The translations under genes were made by a program, and so were the position numbers. Positions 1 through 9,372 of a stretch of DNA of 64,000 nt are shown here, piece after piece. The stretch covers positions 201,469 through 265,468 of the forward strand of contig QQSK01000003.1 of assembly GCA_003602415.1 (NCBI GenBank), written 5' to 3'. The notes beneath the pieces are model-generated. The model did not search any database. It saw only the letters and a list, made by a program, of their open reading frames with translations, and was not told the DNA's origin. How positions within the stretch are numbered: position 1 is the stretch's first letter; every line of letters starts with the position of its first letter. This stretch comes from Candidatus Poseidoniales archaeon (GTDB lineage Archaea > Thermoplasmatota > Poseidoniia > Poseidoniales > Poseidoniaceae).

Positions 1-62
1 CTTCCCCAGGCATATTGGCATGCCCGGGTGCATAAGCAACCCCCCGACCTACCTCCCCTATA
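1..62 (-). ncRNA. Possible 5' part of SRP (7S) RNA, cut by the window edge
   Basis: Read on the minus strand, this GC-rich block in an AT-rich genome begins near base 60 with a G-rich run and the string TAGGTCGGGGGGTT, which I recall as close to the 5' domain of haloarchaeal 7S RNA. A second segment with AATATGCC and GGGG follows. Bases 5-13 pair with 20-28 as a nine-pair stem (one G-U in RNA) closing a six-base loop. A TATA-like TTCATATCA at 79-87 is at promoter distance. Against it: the conserved UGUAAY motif of SRP Alu domains is not visible, and the rest of the RNA lies outside the window. Another structured RNA, or a short reading frame starting at base 32, cannot be excluded. Confidence 0.33.
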
Positions 63-201
63 TCAAGCCATCGTACTATGATATGAAGTGAGGGGGGTGT
101 GAGCACACACAAAATAGCCGCTCAGTACATCGATTTAATATCTCCGATTATACGGTGAAAAATGCCAGTAAATACCAGTATTACAGTGAGCGGGAGTATG
201 G
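63..201. other. Intergenic segment with a possible minus-strand promoter
   Basis: The 139 bases between the zinc-ribbon/TPR gene and the left-edge RNA candidate show no credible gene. On the minus strand there is a short T-run at about 158-162, just after the stop of the TPR gene, that could act in termination. TATA-like stretches occur at about 133-142 and 79-87, the latter about 25 bases before the G-rich block. A short plus-strand reading frame starting at 162 runs into the TPR gene antisense and has no homologue I recognise. Confidence 0.3.
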
Positions 202-1485
202 TCACAAAAGCGCAAGATTTCCGGAAACAATCGCATCTGAAGAATATGGAATCAAAATCTTTTGAGCCTCTTCATCTCTTCCTAGTTGAATCAAACATGC
301 ACCAAATGCATTCTCTATCTCAATATTTGCCTTCTCTCGGTCACGTAAAACATTGAGAACTCCAAATGCCTTTTCTGCACGACCGCTGACCAATAATGCG
401 TGTGCCAAATTTAGTAGAATTGTGTTATTATTTGGATCTAATTTGGCGCTTTGTCTCAAGGCCATAATAGAGGCTTCATATTGTGAAGATGACATCGGGT
501 CACCACTAGAATCCAAATCTAAAGCTGATTGCAATAATGCGAGGCCCAAATTGTTCAAAATCTCAGGGTCATTTGTTCGATTTGATGAAGCCGTTGATAG
601 AATTTGAGCGGCTTCAACCCATGCTGATTCACCCATGTAATCAAATGCGGAATTTATCATCGATGCTAGTTCAGGCTCTCCAGATGCATCAACTGCTAAT
701 GCCTTGGCAGGATGTAGCCCCGGAGCATCATCATCTGAAGCCATTGAATCTTCGACTGGAGAGTGATGGAAATCATCGAAACTAACCTCGACATCACCGC
801 TACTCAAATCGTCATCGAAACTAACCTCAATTATTTGCTCATCTTGTGAATAAATTTCATCCATATCCACTTCTGCAGCATCGATACGCCACATATCTGG
901 TACATCTTCGACAATATCTACAGGATTTAATTCAATACTCTTGATTTCAACTGTCTCAGGAACTTGAGCCTCTACATATTCAGGGGATGCATTCAACCTG
1001 ACAACTTCGCTTCCAGGTGCCGATACCGTTTCAATTTGGGCTGCTTGTTCCTCTACATCAGATTCTACATCCTCAGTTACTGAATCAATGTCTTGTGGAA
1101 CTATTTCTTCAGGTAACTCTACGATTATTGGCTCGACTTCATCTGGTTCAACAGCAACTTCAATTTCTGATGATTCATCGAGTTCTGGACTCTCATAACT
1201 AGGAGTTATCACTTCAGTTATTTCATCACTAAACGAACCAACTCCGAAAGGAAGTGAAGATTGCAATACCTCCGCTTTAGCTCCCATTCCGAATGGTAAC
1301 ACATTCGAATTTTCTTCCTCTTCGCCATCCACACCGATAGCAGCAACAACATCATCTAATCCAGGAATAGATTCGTCATCCATCACAATATCATCAGTAT
1401 TGACATCGGTTGCGACTTGAGACCCACAAGAAGGACATGCGCCCCCTCCGAGGAACAACAATCCGCATACTCGACACTCTTGCAT
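202..1485 (-). CDS. Zinc-ribbon protein with acidic linker and TPR repeats
   Basis: A 427-residue protein of unknown function. Residues 4-20 carry a CxxC...CxxC zinc ribbon right at the N-terminus. Residues 27-265 are a very acidic, low-complexity linker rich in Glu, Asp and Val. Residues from about 270 to the end form helical tetratricopeptide-like repeats, with the typical pattern of a small residue, a Leu-Ala pair and a turn with Pro-Asn or Asp-Pro. No signal peptide or membrane segment is visible, so it is probably cytoplasmic. TPR regions bind other proteins, so an adaptor role is likely but the partner is unknown. The start is the first ATG; a TATA-like GCATATTA about 50 bases upstream suggests its own promoter. 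Confidence 0.85.
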   Translation of the reverse strand: MQECRVCGLLFLGGGACPSCGSQVATDVNTDDIVMDDESIPGLDDVVAAIGVDGEEEENSNVLPFGMGAKAEVLQSSLPFGVGSFSDEITEVITPSYESPELDESSEIEVAVEPDEVEPIIVELPEEIVPQDIDSVTEDVESDVEEQAAQIETVSAPGSEVVRLNASPEYVEAQVPETVEIKSIELNPVDIVEDVPDMWRIDAAEVDMDEIYSQDEQIIEVSFDDDLSSGDVEVSFDDFHHSPVEDSMASDDDAPGLHPAKALAVDASGEPELASMINSAFDYMGESAWVEAAQILSTASSNRTNDPEILNNLGLALLQSALDLDSSGDPMSSSQYEASIMALRQSAKLDPNNNTILLNLAHALLVSGRAEKAFGVLNVLRDREKANIEIENAFGACLIQLGRDEEAQKILIPYSSDAIVSGNLALL

Positions 1486-1549
1486 GATATCGGCCTAATC
1501 ACGTACGGACGCGCCAGACCTTTCAACACACCGCTAATATGCGTTAAAT

Positions 1550-3256
1550 TCACTCTTCTTCGGTGCTTGAAGATGGTAGCGCATTAATTGTGATATCAAT
1601 AATGGATTCATCATCAACCAAGGCTTCAGCCCAGTTTTTACCCTTACTCTTGCCATTGTAATATTGCCAGACAATTCCTAATAGAGCAATTCCTAAGAAA
1701 ATCCACTTCCAAACCTCGTCTACCCAATAGACCATCACAACATATGCTGTGATTATTGAAACTGTCATCAACATCACAGGGAAACCTGCTTTGAAGAATT
1801 CATTGAATGAAATTGGGTAGCCTGCCTCTTCACTCATCCCAGCTGTAACAACATTCGCAGATGCACCGATCAATGTACCATTTCCACCGAGACATGCACC
1901 GAATGCAAGTGCCCAAATCAGTGGACCCAAATCGATTCCCAAGGAGTCGGATATTTGCAACACCACGGGTATCATTGTAATTGTGTAAGGAATGTTATCG
2001 ATGAATGCAGAAGCAATAGCACTGACCCAGAGGACGATTACAAGGGCTGCAACAAATCGATATTCTTCATCAAAGTAAATGATTGCAGATTCGACTTGGT
2101 CACCAATCCAAGATATTACCCCAAGATGCTGTAGAGAATGGATTAGTACAAACAGACCAGCAAAGAAGATTAAGGTCGTCCACTCAACCTTTTCAAGAGG
2201 TTCTTCAAGATCATGGCGGTCTGTTACTAGAAGCATAACAACTGCACCAACTAGTGCGACCCATGATACTGGAATGTGTAGTATTGGATTTAGGAAGAAA
2301 CCAAGAATTACAAGCATCAAGATGGTACCTGATGACTTTAGCATCTTTGCATCCTTAACACCATACTTTGCTTCCAATTCTTCGACATCACGAATTCTTT
2401 CTCCGGAGAATTCATCCGCATACATCCACTTTAGCATCATGAATGTAGGAACGATTGTTAACATAATTCCGGGTGCTAACTCGATTATGAAATCGTTGAA
2501 AGACACACCGTCGCTAGCAAGATTCGAATAGCCTGCGCTCTCAATCGCAGATTCGCTCATCATGGAACCGATAATGATGTTTGGTGGGTCGCCAATCATC
2601 GTTGCTGCACCACCGATATTGGAGAACAAAACCTCAGCAATTAGCAATGGAATTGGGTTCAAATCTAGAACTCTAGCCAATTGAATTGTGACCGGGGTTA
2701 GAAGAAGCATTGTAGTAACATTGTCCAAAAATGCTGACAAAACAGCAGTTACTGAACACAGAATGACAACTAATGTCCAAACGTTGCCGTTACTCTTTTT
2801 GTAAGCCTGAACTGCAAACCACTCAAAGACTCCAGTATGCGAAATAACGCCAACCATGACCATCATTCCCAGAAGTAAACCAATGGTCTCCCACTCGATC
2901 AGTGTGGTTGTTTCAGCGAGAGTAAGTGCACCTCCCATCTTGTAGTAGTTCAAAGCAACAATTGCTGCTAGACCACCAATTGCGGCAGCAAGAGTACGGT
3001 GAACGACCTCGGTGATAATCAGCGCATAAACGAATAATAAGATTCCCAAACCAACCCAAACAGGTTCGTTACCTAATCCTTCTTTCAGAGAAATTCCTAT
3101 GTCAACTGCAGCCCCTCCTCCTGCATTGGAGGAAGTGATGAAGGCCATCAGACCAGCACCTACCAAAGCAAGCAAAGAAACCCATTGAGATGGATGACGA
3201 TTCAGTATTCGGTTGGTACGCATGTCACGTCCGAGTGAAAAGTCCTCTATGAGCAT
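1550..3256 (-). CDS. ArsB/NhaD-type ion transporter (SLC13/P-protein superfamily)
   Basis: A membrane protein of about 568 residues with about a dozen hydrophobic segments. It carries two family hallmarks: DNVTTM around residues 178-183 followed by a Leu/Thr/Pro-rich segment, and SNIGGAATMIGDPPN ending near residue 226. An inverted second half repeats the pattern with DNIPYT. These identify the ArsB/NhaD branch of the ion transporter superfamily, which contains Na+/H+ antiporters, arsenite pumps and the eukaryotic P protein; the ion cannot be read from sequence. I place the start at the ATG at 3256 because the upstream in-frame start at 3307 would overlap the preceding gene by 44 bases. In a marine archaeon Na+/H+ exchange is the simplest guess. 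Confidence 0.85.
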   Translation of the reverse strand: MLIEDFSLGRDMRTNRILNRHPSQWVSLLALVGAGLMAFITSSNAGGGAAVDIGISLKEGLGNEPVWVGLGILLFVYALIITEVVHRTLAAAIGGLAAIVALNYYKMGGALTLAETTTLIEWETIGLLLGMMVMVGVISHTGVFEWFAVQAYKKSNGNVWTLVVILCSVTAVLSAFLDNVTTMLLLTPVTIQLARVLDLNPIPLLIAEVLFSNIGGAATMIGDPPNIIIGSMMSESAIESAGYSNLASDGVSFNDFIIELAPGIMLTIVPTFMMLKWMYADEFSGERIRDVEELEAKYGVKDAKMLKSSGTILMLVILGFFLNPILHIPVSWVALVGAVVMLLVTDRHDLEEPLEKVEWTTLIFFAGLFVLIHSLQHLGVISWIGDQVESAIIYFDEEYRFVAALVIVLWVSAIASAFIDNIPYTITMIPVVLQISDSLGIDLGPLIWALAFGACLGGNGTLIGASANVVTAGMSEEAGYPISFNEFFKAGFPVMLMTVSIITAYVVMVYWVDEVWKWIFLGIALLGIVWQYYNGKSKGKNWAEALVDDESIIDITINALPSSSTEEE

Positions 3257-3263
3257 TGGGTCC

Positions 3264-3530
3264 TCAATTGGAGTACAAAACGCCAACATTACCCCTTGAT
3301 AAAACAATCAAGGAAGAGGTTTCTTCAGCTAAATATTGCCAAACTTGTCCACGATCTTCACGGTCGTAAATGCCTTTGTTGATTTTGATTTTTACCAGCT
3401 TTCTCTTGCTCAATTGGCCACGGATTTCTTCTACAATACTAGGAGTAATTCCTGTTTTACCAATGCGCACACTAGGCTTGAAATTTCGGTCCATAGCCTG
3501 TTTCTTGATGCTTTGAGGAATATCAGACAT
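3264..3530 (-). CDS. YhbY/CRM-domain RNA-binding protein
   Basis: An 88-residue protein consisting of one CRS1-YhbY (CRM) domain: an N-terminal helix, the typical RIGKTGIT segment around residues 22-29 (equivalent to the GxxG loop region of the family) and a C-terminal beta strand rich in Val and Leu. Members bind pre-ribosomal or other structured RNA; the E. coli homologue associates with the large ribosomal subunit precursor. The gene overlaps the end of the upstream RNase P subunit gene by 8 bases and is followed after about 7 bases by the transporter gene, so the three are probably cotranscribed. The length matches the family. Confidence 0.85.
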   Translation of the reverse strand: MSDIPQSIKKQAMDRNFKPSVRIGKTGITPSIVEEIRGQLSKRKLVKIKINKGIYDREDRGQVWQYLAEETSSLIVLSRGNVGVLYSN

Positions 3531-3867
3531 TCATATTCCTCCTGTGCGATTTGGGACCGCCGCCAAAGCGCCTAACTCGTTGGCAGTTCAAGCAAGTGGT
3601 AATTCTTTGACCCTCTCTGATTCTTACTCTAGCAGAAATTCCTGGAATCAATAATTCCTTGCAACCACGACAAATCCAATGTTTGTTGTTAATCGGTAAA
3701 GGCAACCGATTTCTAGTCGATGTTTTTACAAGATGTTTAGCTGCATTTCTGCGAGCAATCATAGGCATAGATACATCCGAAATGACTGACCCCAGATGAC
3801 TTTGGGCATTGAGAGCGTTTTTTCTGCGTTGGCTTTTGGCCTTTGCACGAACACTCTTTTTTGACAT
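3523..3867 (-). CDS. rnp4: RNase P protein component 4 (Rpp21/Rpr2 family)
   Basis: A 114-residue basic protein. The N-terminus is a Lys/Arg-rich helix. Four cysteines in two CxxC pairs, one in CRGC around residues 66-69 and one in CLNC around residues 93-96, form the zinc ribbon typical of archaeal Rpp21. With Rpp29 it binds the specificity domain of RNase P RNA and helps process the 5' end of precursor tRNA. The arrangement adenylate kinase, Rpp21 and YhbY-like protein on one strand, with a 9-base gap and an 8-base overlap, looks like one operon of RNA and nucleotide functions. Confidence 0.85.
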   Translation of the reverse strand: MSKKSVRAKAKSQRRKNALNAQSHLGSVISDVSMPMIARRNAAKHLVKTSTRNRLPLPINNKHWICRGCKELLIPGISARVRIREGQRITTCLNCQRVRRFGGGPKSHRRNMNV

Positions 3868-3876
3868 AACTTCAAC

Positions 3877-4509
3877 TCACTTTAGTGCTTCAATAATGTC
3901 TTTAGAAATTTCATCAATATCTCTGTCACCATCAATTACGTGGAAAATACCCTTTGACAGATACCAATCTGCAAGAGGTGAAGTTTGTTCATGGTAAGCG
4001 GTTAATCTACTCATGACTGTGCTTTCATTATCATCTGCTCGCCTTTTGAAATCCTTGGAATCACAATTGTCACATTGCCCAGCAACTTTAGTCGGGTTGA
4101 AAGTATCATGATACACTGAACCACATTCGTTACAGGTAAATCTTCCACATATTCTTTCAACAATTCTCTCATCAGGAACGTCTATTGCTATTACATGAGA
4201 AACCTCAGTGATGCTTGCTAATGCTTCTGCTTGAGGAATGGTGCGAGGAAAACCATCAAACATTACGCCATTTTGAGCATCGCTTTCTTTGATACGATCT
4301 TTAATCAAATTGATGATTACTTCATCAGGTACCAATTGACCTGCATCCATGTATTTCTTAGCCTCTAAACCAGTAGGTGTACCTGCAGCAACTGCTGCTC
4401 GTAACATATCTCCTGTACTCACTTGTGGAAGTCCAGTTGATTCCATGATTCGTTGGGCTTGAGTGCCCTTTCCGGCACCAGGTGGACCAAACAATACTAT
4501 GCTCTGCAT
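3877..4509 (-). CDS. adk: Adenylate kinase, zinc-LID type
   Basis: A 210-residue enzyme that interconverts ATP plus AMP and two ADP. It has the P-loop GPPGAGKGT at residues 8-16, the AMP-site segment STGDMLR around 31-37, DGFPRT around 85-90 and a long LID domain whose cysteines 126, 129, 146 and 149 bind zinc. This is the adenylate kinase class common in bacteria and eukaryotes, unlike the short AdkA of methanogens, so the gene was probably acquired by an ancestor of the lineage; this is inference. It lies 25 bases after the subtilase gene and 9 bases before the RNase P subunit gene. Confidence 0.95.
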   Translation of the reverse strand: MQSIVLFGPPGAGKGTQAQRIMESTGLPQVSTGDMLRAAVAAGTPTGLEAKKYMDAGQLVPDEVIINLIKDRIKESDAQNGVMFDGFPRTIPQAEALASITEVSHVIAIDVPDERIVERICGRFTCNECGSVYHDTFNPTKVAGQCDNCDSKDFKRRADDNESTVMSRLTAYHEQTSPLADWYLSKGIFHVIDGDRDIDEISKDIIEALK

Positions 4510-4534
4510 GGTACGGCGTGAGGACTACCAGTTT

Positions 4535-7500
4535 TCACTGTTGGCCTTGCTGTGCTAACCATTGATGACCATAATGCTGCCATTGTTCCATAGTCCAACC
4601 AGCAGGTAATCCAGTAGGAGGAAGTGGTGGACCAACTGGTACCTGTGGCTGCGGCGGAGTAGCTGCTGGTGGCCTTCCTGCTGGAACAATAGCTGGCGGG
4701 CGGCCTGCTGGCACTGCCACTGGAGGTCTTCCCATAGGTACAACCGGTGCAGCAGGTGTTGGTAGAGTCGGCATAGATTGGGTCAATGCAGATGCTATTT
4801 CCTCTGCGGTAACGCCACCACTAGCCAGAGATTCTTGGCCGACGACCGAATCCATAACCGCCTGCATTCTTACACCATCATCTGGAATTGAATGCGCATC
4901 AGGAGCAACCAATTCTTCTCCAGAGAGATCTTTTGGTGCAGATTTCTTGATTTTTCTTGCTACTATCGCTACAACAAGAACCAATGCACCAATAATTGAG
5001 TAAGCAACTGTAGGAGAAACTAGTCCAAACAATCCACCTTGTGTTTTAGTATTACTAACACTAATCTCCAAAGTCACTGAAGATTCGACACAAGTTATTC
5101 TCAATTCTTCAATCCCGGACTTTGTAACATCATTAGATTCTACCGTTATTATTACATCAATACTTTCACCGACACCCAACTGTGTTATCGATTCTTCAGA
5201 CATAGAAATAGACCAATCACTCCCATAATTATACCCTCCTGATAATTCTACCGGCTGCAGTGACGCATCCAACGGAAGATTTCCAATGTTGCGAATGGTT
5301 AGAGTTTGCGAGGATTTCCCACCTCTTTCTATTCCTAATAATGGCTTTTCATCCACATTATATTCGAAGGCACAATATGAGCCAGCCAATACCTCAACAG
5401 GATATGTTGCCGATATCTGTGATGTGTCAAAGCCATTGCTTATTGTGGCATAAATGCCCAAGTCAAATGTAGATTCAGAAGCAGGTTGGTTGATTGGAGC
5501 CTTTATCCCGATTCTTAGTTCAGCATTTTCTCTAGGTGATAAATAACTAGGAGGGTCGGCGAAACCAACTTCCCAACCATCAGGTGCAAGAGATGACGAC
5601 CACTCTACACTGATACCTGAATTACCTGTATTTTCGACCATCAAAGTTGTGTAAGTAAAATCGCCATTAGATTTAGCCGTTAATGAAAAATCATCAGATG
5701 GCGTGATTTCTAATCCAATCTCATCCTTAACAATCAAAGTAGTTTCATTGATTATGAAGTTGGAAGGATCTTGGCTAGCCTTAATCACCAAATGATTTTC
5801 ATCATTTCTTGCAGCCACTGGAGAAACTAGAATTTCAAATCGTACTTCAGCAGATTCGCCAGGCTGTATACTAACATCAACCTCTCTATTCTCAGTTTGA
5901 GAACCATGGTTAACTTGTATGGTCCAAGTAGTCAATTCAGGATTGATTCTAACTGTCAAATCAAGTGGGGTATTTCCAGTGTTCTCAATTTCGAGAGTAA
6001 GATTCAATCGCTCGCCAGTATCCACATTGATGTCCTTTGCATAAGCTGCAGGGCCAACATCAATTCCTGTATCATCCAACAAATTCGTATCGAATGATTC
6101 TAGAGATTTAACTGTCAAAGTAACTGTTTCACTGATATTTAGAGAAGGGTCTGTTTCACTCGTAACCGAACATGTTACTGAATCTGTACTTCCTGCAGCA
6201 GGTAAGCCATCTGCCACTGGAGGTACATACAGCCGAACCTGCATTGGAAGATATTCCAATATATCCAACGGTTCAAAGGAATAAGATGAGGAATTAGATT
6301 GTCCCAATTGAACCTGCCATCGGTTTTCAGAGTAACAATCTAAATCGTATACAGCAGGAGAATTCCCAGTATTTCTTACCGATATGGAAAATGCAGTACT
6401 ACCACCAGGGATTGCTTCTAGACCATCTGTTCCAGCAGGTGCCACTTGAACATCCTTAACCTCTTCAACAACCAAACGTAATCTGATCGTATGCTTAACA
6501 GATGGATTGTTTGAATACTTGGCAGTTAAGTCCATCACATATGTTCCTGCCATGGCATATCTATCTGTAGCTCCAGAAAGATCTGCATCATCATCATTCA
6601 TTGTAATATTGAGATGAAGCGAATCACCACCTTGCCCCATTGCAGATAATGTGAATGGCCCTGACAAATCTGAACTGCGAGACCAATCATCATCTGTAGG
6701 AAGTAATACATCATCTCGAATTGGACTAGGTGTTTGTACCTGTGATAAGTGCAATTTTACAGATTGTTGCTCTGTACCTTCATGCTTGAGAATTACAGGC
6801 CAGGTGTATCCTTCTGCAACTGAGGGGTCCAAAGTTCTGTTAACCATAGTTGGGTCCTCTAATCCATTGGAATCCAATGTGACAAGCCTTACACCCAATG
6901 CTGCAACATTGATTGTCATTTCCTCAATATTGTTATTCACACCATTTGTCTCATCATTAACTTCAGAAACTGAAGATTCTGTATCAACTGATAGCCTCAT
7001 GTCGTGGTCTCCAGTGGTTGAGAATGTGTGGTAAAGTGTTAGTGAATCCATTGTTCCTGCTGTCAAACTTGACCTTACTCCATCATAGAGGGTTGTTCCC
7101 TCTGTCAAATCTTCAAGTGTGACTCGAAATTGTCCTGAATCCGCCGTACCTTGATTGAGCCAAGAGATACGTAAAGTGATCAAATCATTCACTAAAGGAG
7201 ATTCAGAAGATGGGAAAATTGAACCATCAAATGCAACCAAATCCGCTTTTTCATCTAGAGTTGCATTTCCAGTCAAAACAAGGGAATATGATTGGTCAAG
7301 GCCACCGGTATGTGAAACCATAACTTGCCATTTTCCAGAAGGAAGGACTGATGATGGTGCTATGTTTATTCTTTCAACATTGTTCACAGAATCATGAACA
7401 CCATTAGGCACTGAGAATCCATTTACAATTACGTTTCCTTTGTAGGTAACTCCATTTGGAGATAACAATAACAAATCAAGGTCGTTGACCAATCGAGATT

Positions 7501-9313
7501 CGTTCTGAGCAGTATTTGCACTTCCAGCTACATCAGTCCATGCTAAAGTTAGGTCTATGCCTTGAGAAGGGTCTATGTCAAACTGATATAATGTTGAAAA
7601 ACCGGCTGATAATGTTCTTGAATTATCATGGAATGTTGACAAATCATTTCCTTCATGAGTTGGAATAATTGTGTTGGAAACTGAAATTTGACCCCATCCT
7701 TCTTGTGCATTAGGAATGTCAGGTTGGCCTAAATCAATTGCTCCGTTTATGGTTGCAGCCTTCAAAAGGGAAGCCGAAGGAGAAGAAATTCCAATTTCTT
7801 CTCTAATAAATTCACGAATCAAAGAAACTGAACCGCCTGCTACCGCAGTAGCCTGACTAGAACCAGATAATGACATGTACATATCAGCGCCATTTGCGTG
7901 AGTTCCGGTACCACAATTGTATCCAACAGGGATAGAAGCCTCTTGAGCCCTACCTGAGCATATTGAGACACCTGGTGCCAATAAATCCGGTTTTACCCTA
8001 CTATCCAATGAAGGTCCTAAAGCCGAGAAATTTGCAGCATTCCCACTTGGATTTGTTGTAGATGCCCCAATCGATAACACATTCTTGGCTGTTGAGGGAG
8101 CCATGACTTTGGAAGCGTTTTGATTAGGATCATCGCCAGCAGAAAAGATTGGTAAAAACTCTGGATTATCATGAACGAACACATCCAATGATCGTGAATC
8201 TGCGGTATATGCGCCATAGTTCCCATTTAGGCCCCAAGCATTGACTGCGACTCTGGAACCTTCTTGTTCCGCATGATTGAGCATATCATAGATGGAGCCT
8301 ATTCTTCCAAAGACTCCTGTTGGGTCATGCTCTAAAGCGTAAGCAACTATCAATGCTTCAGGTGCAATTCCTGTTGTGCTAGAATCACCAGTTCCATCTC
8401 CTGCAATTGTTAATGCTACGTGAGTTCCATGGCCTCCATTAGAATCTGCAGGACTTGGGTCAAGTCCGTATTGTGTGTATACTCCCGCAATTCTTCCAAT
8501 AATGTCAGGGTGGTCTTGGTCAATTCCAGTATCTGTGAAAGAGATTTTCTCGCCCGAACCATCCAATCCAAGACTCGAGTTGGACAACTCAGGTATTCCC
8601 ACAATGGCTCCAGCTACTGCATTTGTCAAACGCAATTCATGAGCGACATCTGACCAAATTATTCGACCATCTCTTGCTAACTGCTCTAAATTAACTGAGC
8701 CTTTGACTTCACACAAATGCAAACCACACCATGCCTCATCAGCACCCATGATTACCAAATCATGAGCAAGGCCCTCGAGAGATTCTGGCTTCAAATCAAC
8801 GGCAGGTATTGCAGAAATGTAAGTTGTATCCGAATCGAGATTAGGTGAAACTCTCCAACCTGGCATCATGGAATCTGCCCATCTAACATTGTCATCAGTT
8901 TGGATATTTTGAAGATCATTTGGATGTGATAGTCTGACTAACCAAGAGGATGAACCTAGATTGTCCAAGATAAAAATATTGTATTTGTCAACCAGTTCGT
9001 ATAGAGATTCTCCAGTATGGTGATGCAATTGGACTACAGCCATACCTGTGCTTCGATAATCATTGGAATCATCCAAACGTGACTTAGGTATTTCATCGTG
9101 CAATGGGTCGAATGAACCAATGGCTAGATGTAATTGATAATCAAGCACTTTCAGAGCAGATGACTTGGTTTCAACCGGTTCGATTGCAAACCAATTAGAT
9201 GCTGCTTGTTGCAGAATATTTTCCTCAGTCTCGTCACTGATGTCAATTGCGCTAGCTAGCGGAGATAGAAGAAGCACTGCGAGCACAAACAAAGTCCGTA
9301 GTGATGTCATCAT
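4535..9313 (-). CDS. Giant membrane-anchored subtilisin-like protease (S8)
   Basis: A 1592-residue exported protease. A signal peptide covers residues 1-22. The S8 domain spans roughly 245-545 with catalytic Asp261 (FTDTGID), His295 (GGHGTH) and Ser486 (SGSSQAT). The oxyanion position, usually Asn in SAGN, reads SAGD with Asp394. A beta-rich P-domain-like part follows, then about five or six repeats of CARDB/NEW3-type surface modules with NTGN turns. A transmembrane helix lies near residue 1430, followed by a charged stretch, a Pro-rich linker and the tail GLPAGWTMEQWQHYGHQW. Known subtilases of this type degrade extracellular protein. A second ATG codon directly follows the first, so the start is uncertain by one residue. 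Confidence 0.92.
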   Translation of the reverse strand: MMTSLRTLFVLAVLLLSPLASAIDISDETEENILQQAASNWFAIEPVETKSSALKVLDYQLHLAIGSFDPLHDEIPKSRLDDSNDYRSTGMAVVQLHHHTGESLYELVDKYNIFILDNLGSSSWLVRLSHPNDLQNIQTDDNVRWADSMMPGWRVSPNLDSDTTYISAIPAVDLKPESLEGLAHDLVIMGADEAWCGLHLCEVKGSVNLEQLARDGRIIWSDVAHELRLTNAVAGAIVGIPELSNSSLGLDGSGEKISFTDTGIDQDHPDIIGRIAGVYTQYGLDPSPADSNGGHGTHVALTIAGDGTGDSSTTGIAPEALIVAYALEHDPTGVFGRIGSIYDMLNHAEQEGSRVAVNAWGLNGNYGAYTADSRSLDVFVHDNPEFLPIFSAGDDPNQNASKVMAPSTAKNVLSIGASTTNPSGNAANFSALGPSLDSRVKPDLLAPGVSICSGRAQEASIPVGYNCGTGTHANGADMYMSLSGSSQATAVAGGSVSLIREFIREEIGISSPSASLLKAATINGAIDLGQPDIPNAQEGWGQISVSNTIIPTHEGNDLSTFHDNSRTLSAGFSTLYQFDIDPSQGIDLTLAWTDVAGSANTAQNESRLVNDLDLLLLSPNGVTYKGNVIVNGFSVPNGVHDSVNNVERINIAPSSVLPSGKWQVMVSHTGGLDQSYSLVLTGNATLDEKADLVAFDGSIFPSSESPLVNDLITLRISWLNQGTADSGQFRVTLEDLTEGTTLYDGVRSSLTAGTMDSLTLYHTFSTTGDHDMRLSVDTESSVSEVNDETNGVNNNIEEMTINVAALGVRLVTLDSNGLEDPTMVNRTLDPSVAEGYTWPVILKHEGTEQQSVKLHLSQVQTPSPIRDDVLLPTDDDWSRSSDLSGPFTLSAMGQGGDSLHLNITMNDDDADLSGATDRYAMAGTYVMDLTAKYSNNPSVKHTIRLRLVVEEVKDVQVAPAGTDGLEAIPGGSTAFSISVRNTGNSPAVYDLDCYSENRWQVQLGQSNSSSYSFEPLDILEYLPMQVRLYVPPVADGLPAAGSTDSVTCSVTSETDPSLNISETVTLTVKSLESFDTNLLDDTGIDVGPAAYAKDINVDTGERLNLTLEIENTGNTPLDLTVRINPELTTWTIQVNHGSQTENREVDVSIQPGESAEVRFEILVSPVAARNDENHLVIKASQDPSNFIINETTLIVKDEIGLEITPSDDFSLTAKSNGDFTYTTLMVENTGNSGISVEWSSSLAPDGWEVGFADPPSYLSPRENAELRIGIKAPINQPASESTFDLGIYATISNGFDTSQISATYPVEVLAGSYCAFEYNVDEKPLLGIERGGKSSQTLTIRNIGNLPLDASLQPVELSGGYNYGSDWSISMSEESITQLGVGESIDVIITVESNDVTKSGIEELRITCVESSVTLEISVSNTKTQGGLFGLVSPTVAYSIIGALVLVVAIVARKIKKSAPKDLSGEELVAPDAHSIPDDGVRMQAVMDSVVGQESLASGGVTAEEIASALTQSMPTLPTPAAPVVPMGRPPVAVPAGRPPAIVPAGRPPAATPPQPQVPVGPPLPPTGLPAGWTMEQWQHYGHQWLAQQGQQ
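4538..4630 (-). other. C-terminal GWTMEQWxHYG tail of the subtilase
   Basis: The last 31 residues consist of PPLPPTGLP followed by GWTMEQWQHYGHQW and a Gln-rich end. The same block closes the unrelated 1781-residue surface protein encoded at 35727-41072. In both cases it sits on the predicted cytoplasmic side, after a transmembrane helix and a Pro-rich linker. I recognise no named domain; it resembles short C-terminal helical motifs of the SHOCT kind only in its length and position. A docking or sorting role is inference. Confidence 0.7.
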
Positions 9314-9355
9314 TATGGTCCGACTATGAATCCGTACTTGAATACAAGCCTAAAT

Positions 9356-9372
9356 TGAGCCCATAGGGCTCA
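9356..9372 (-). terminator. Hairpin TGAGCCC-TAT-GGGCTCA containing the gap stop codon
   Basis: A perfect seven-pair inverted repeat with a three-base loop. Its first three bases on the minus strand are the TGA stop codon of the GAPDH gene. The same palindrome, with loop TTTA, sits in the same relation to the stop codons at 22108 and 47856. No long T-run follows, so a role in termination, RNA stability or 3' end processing is possible but not shown. Confidence 0.6.

Noticed and set aside
2079-2531. A plus-strand open frame of 150 codons
   Set aside because: It is entirely antisense to the transporter gene, whose motifs are clear.
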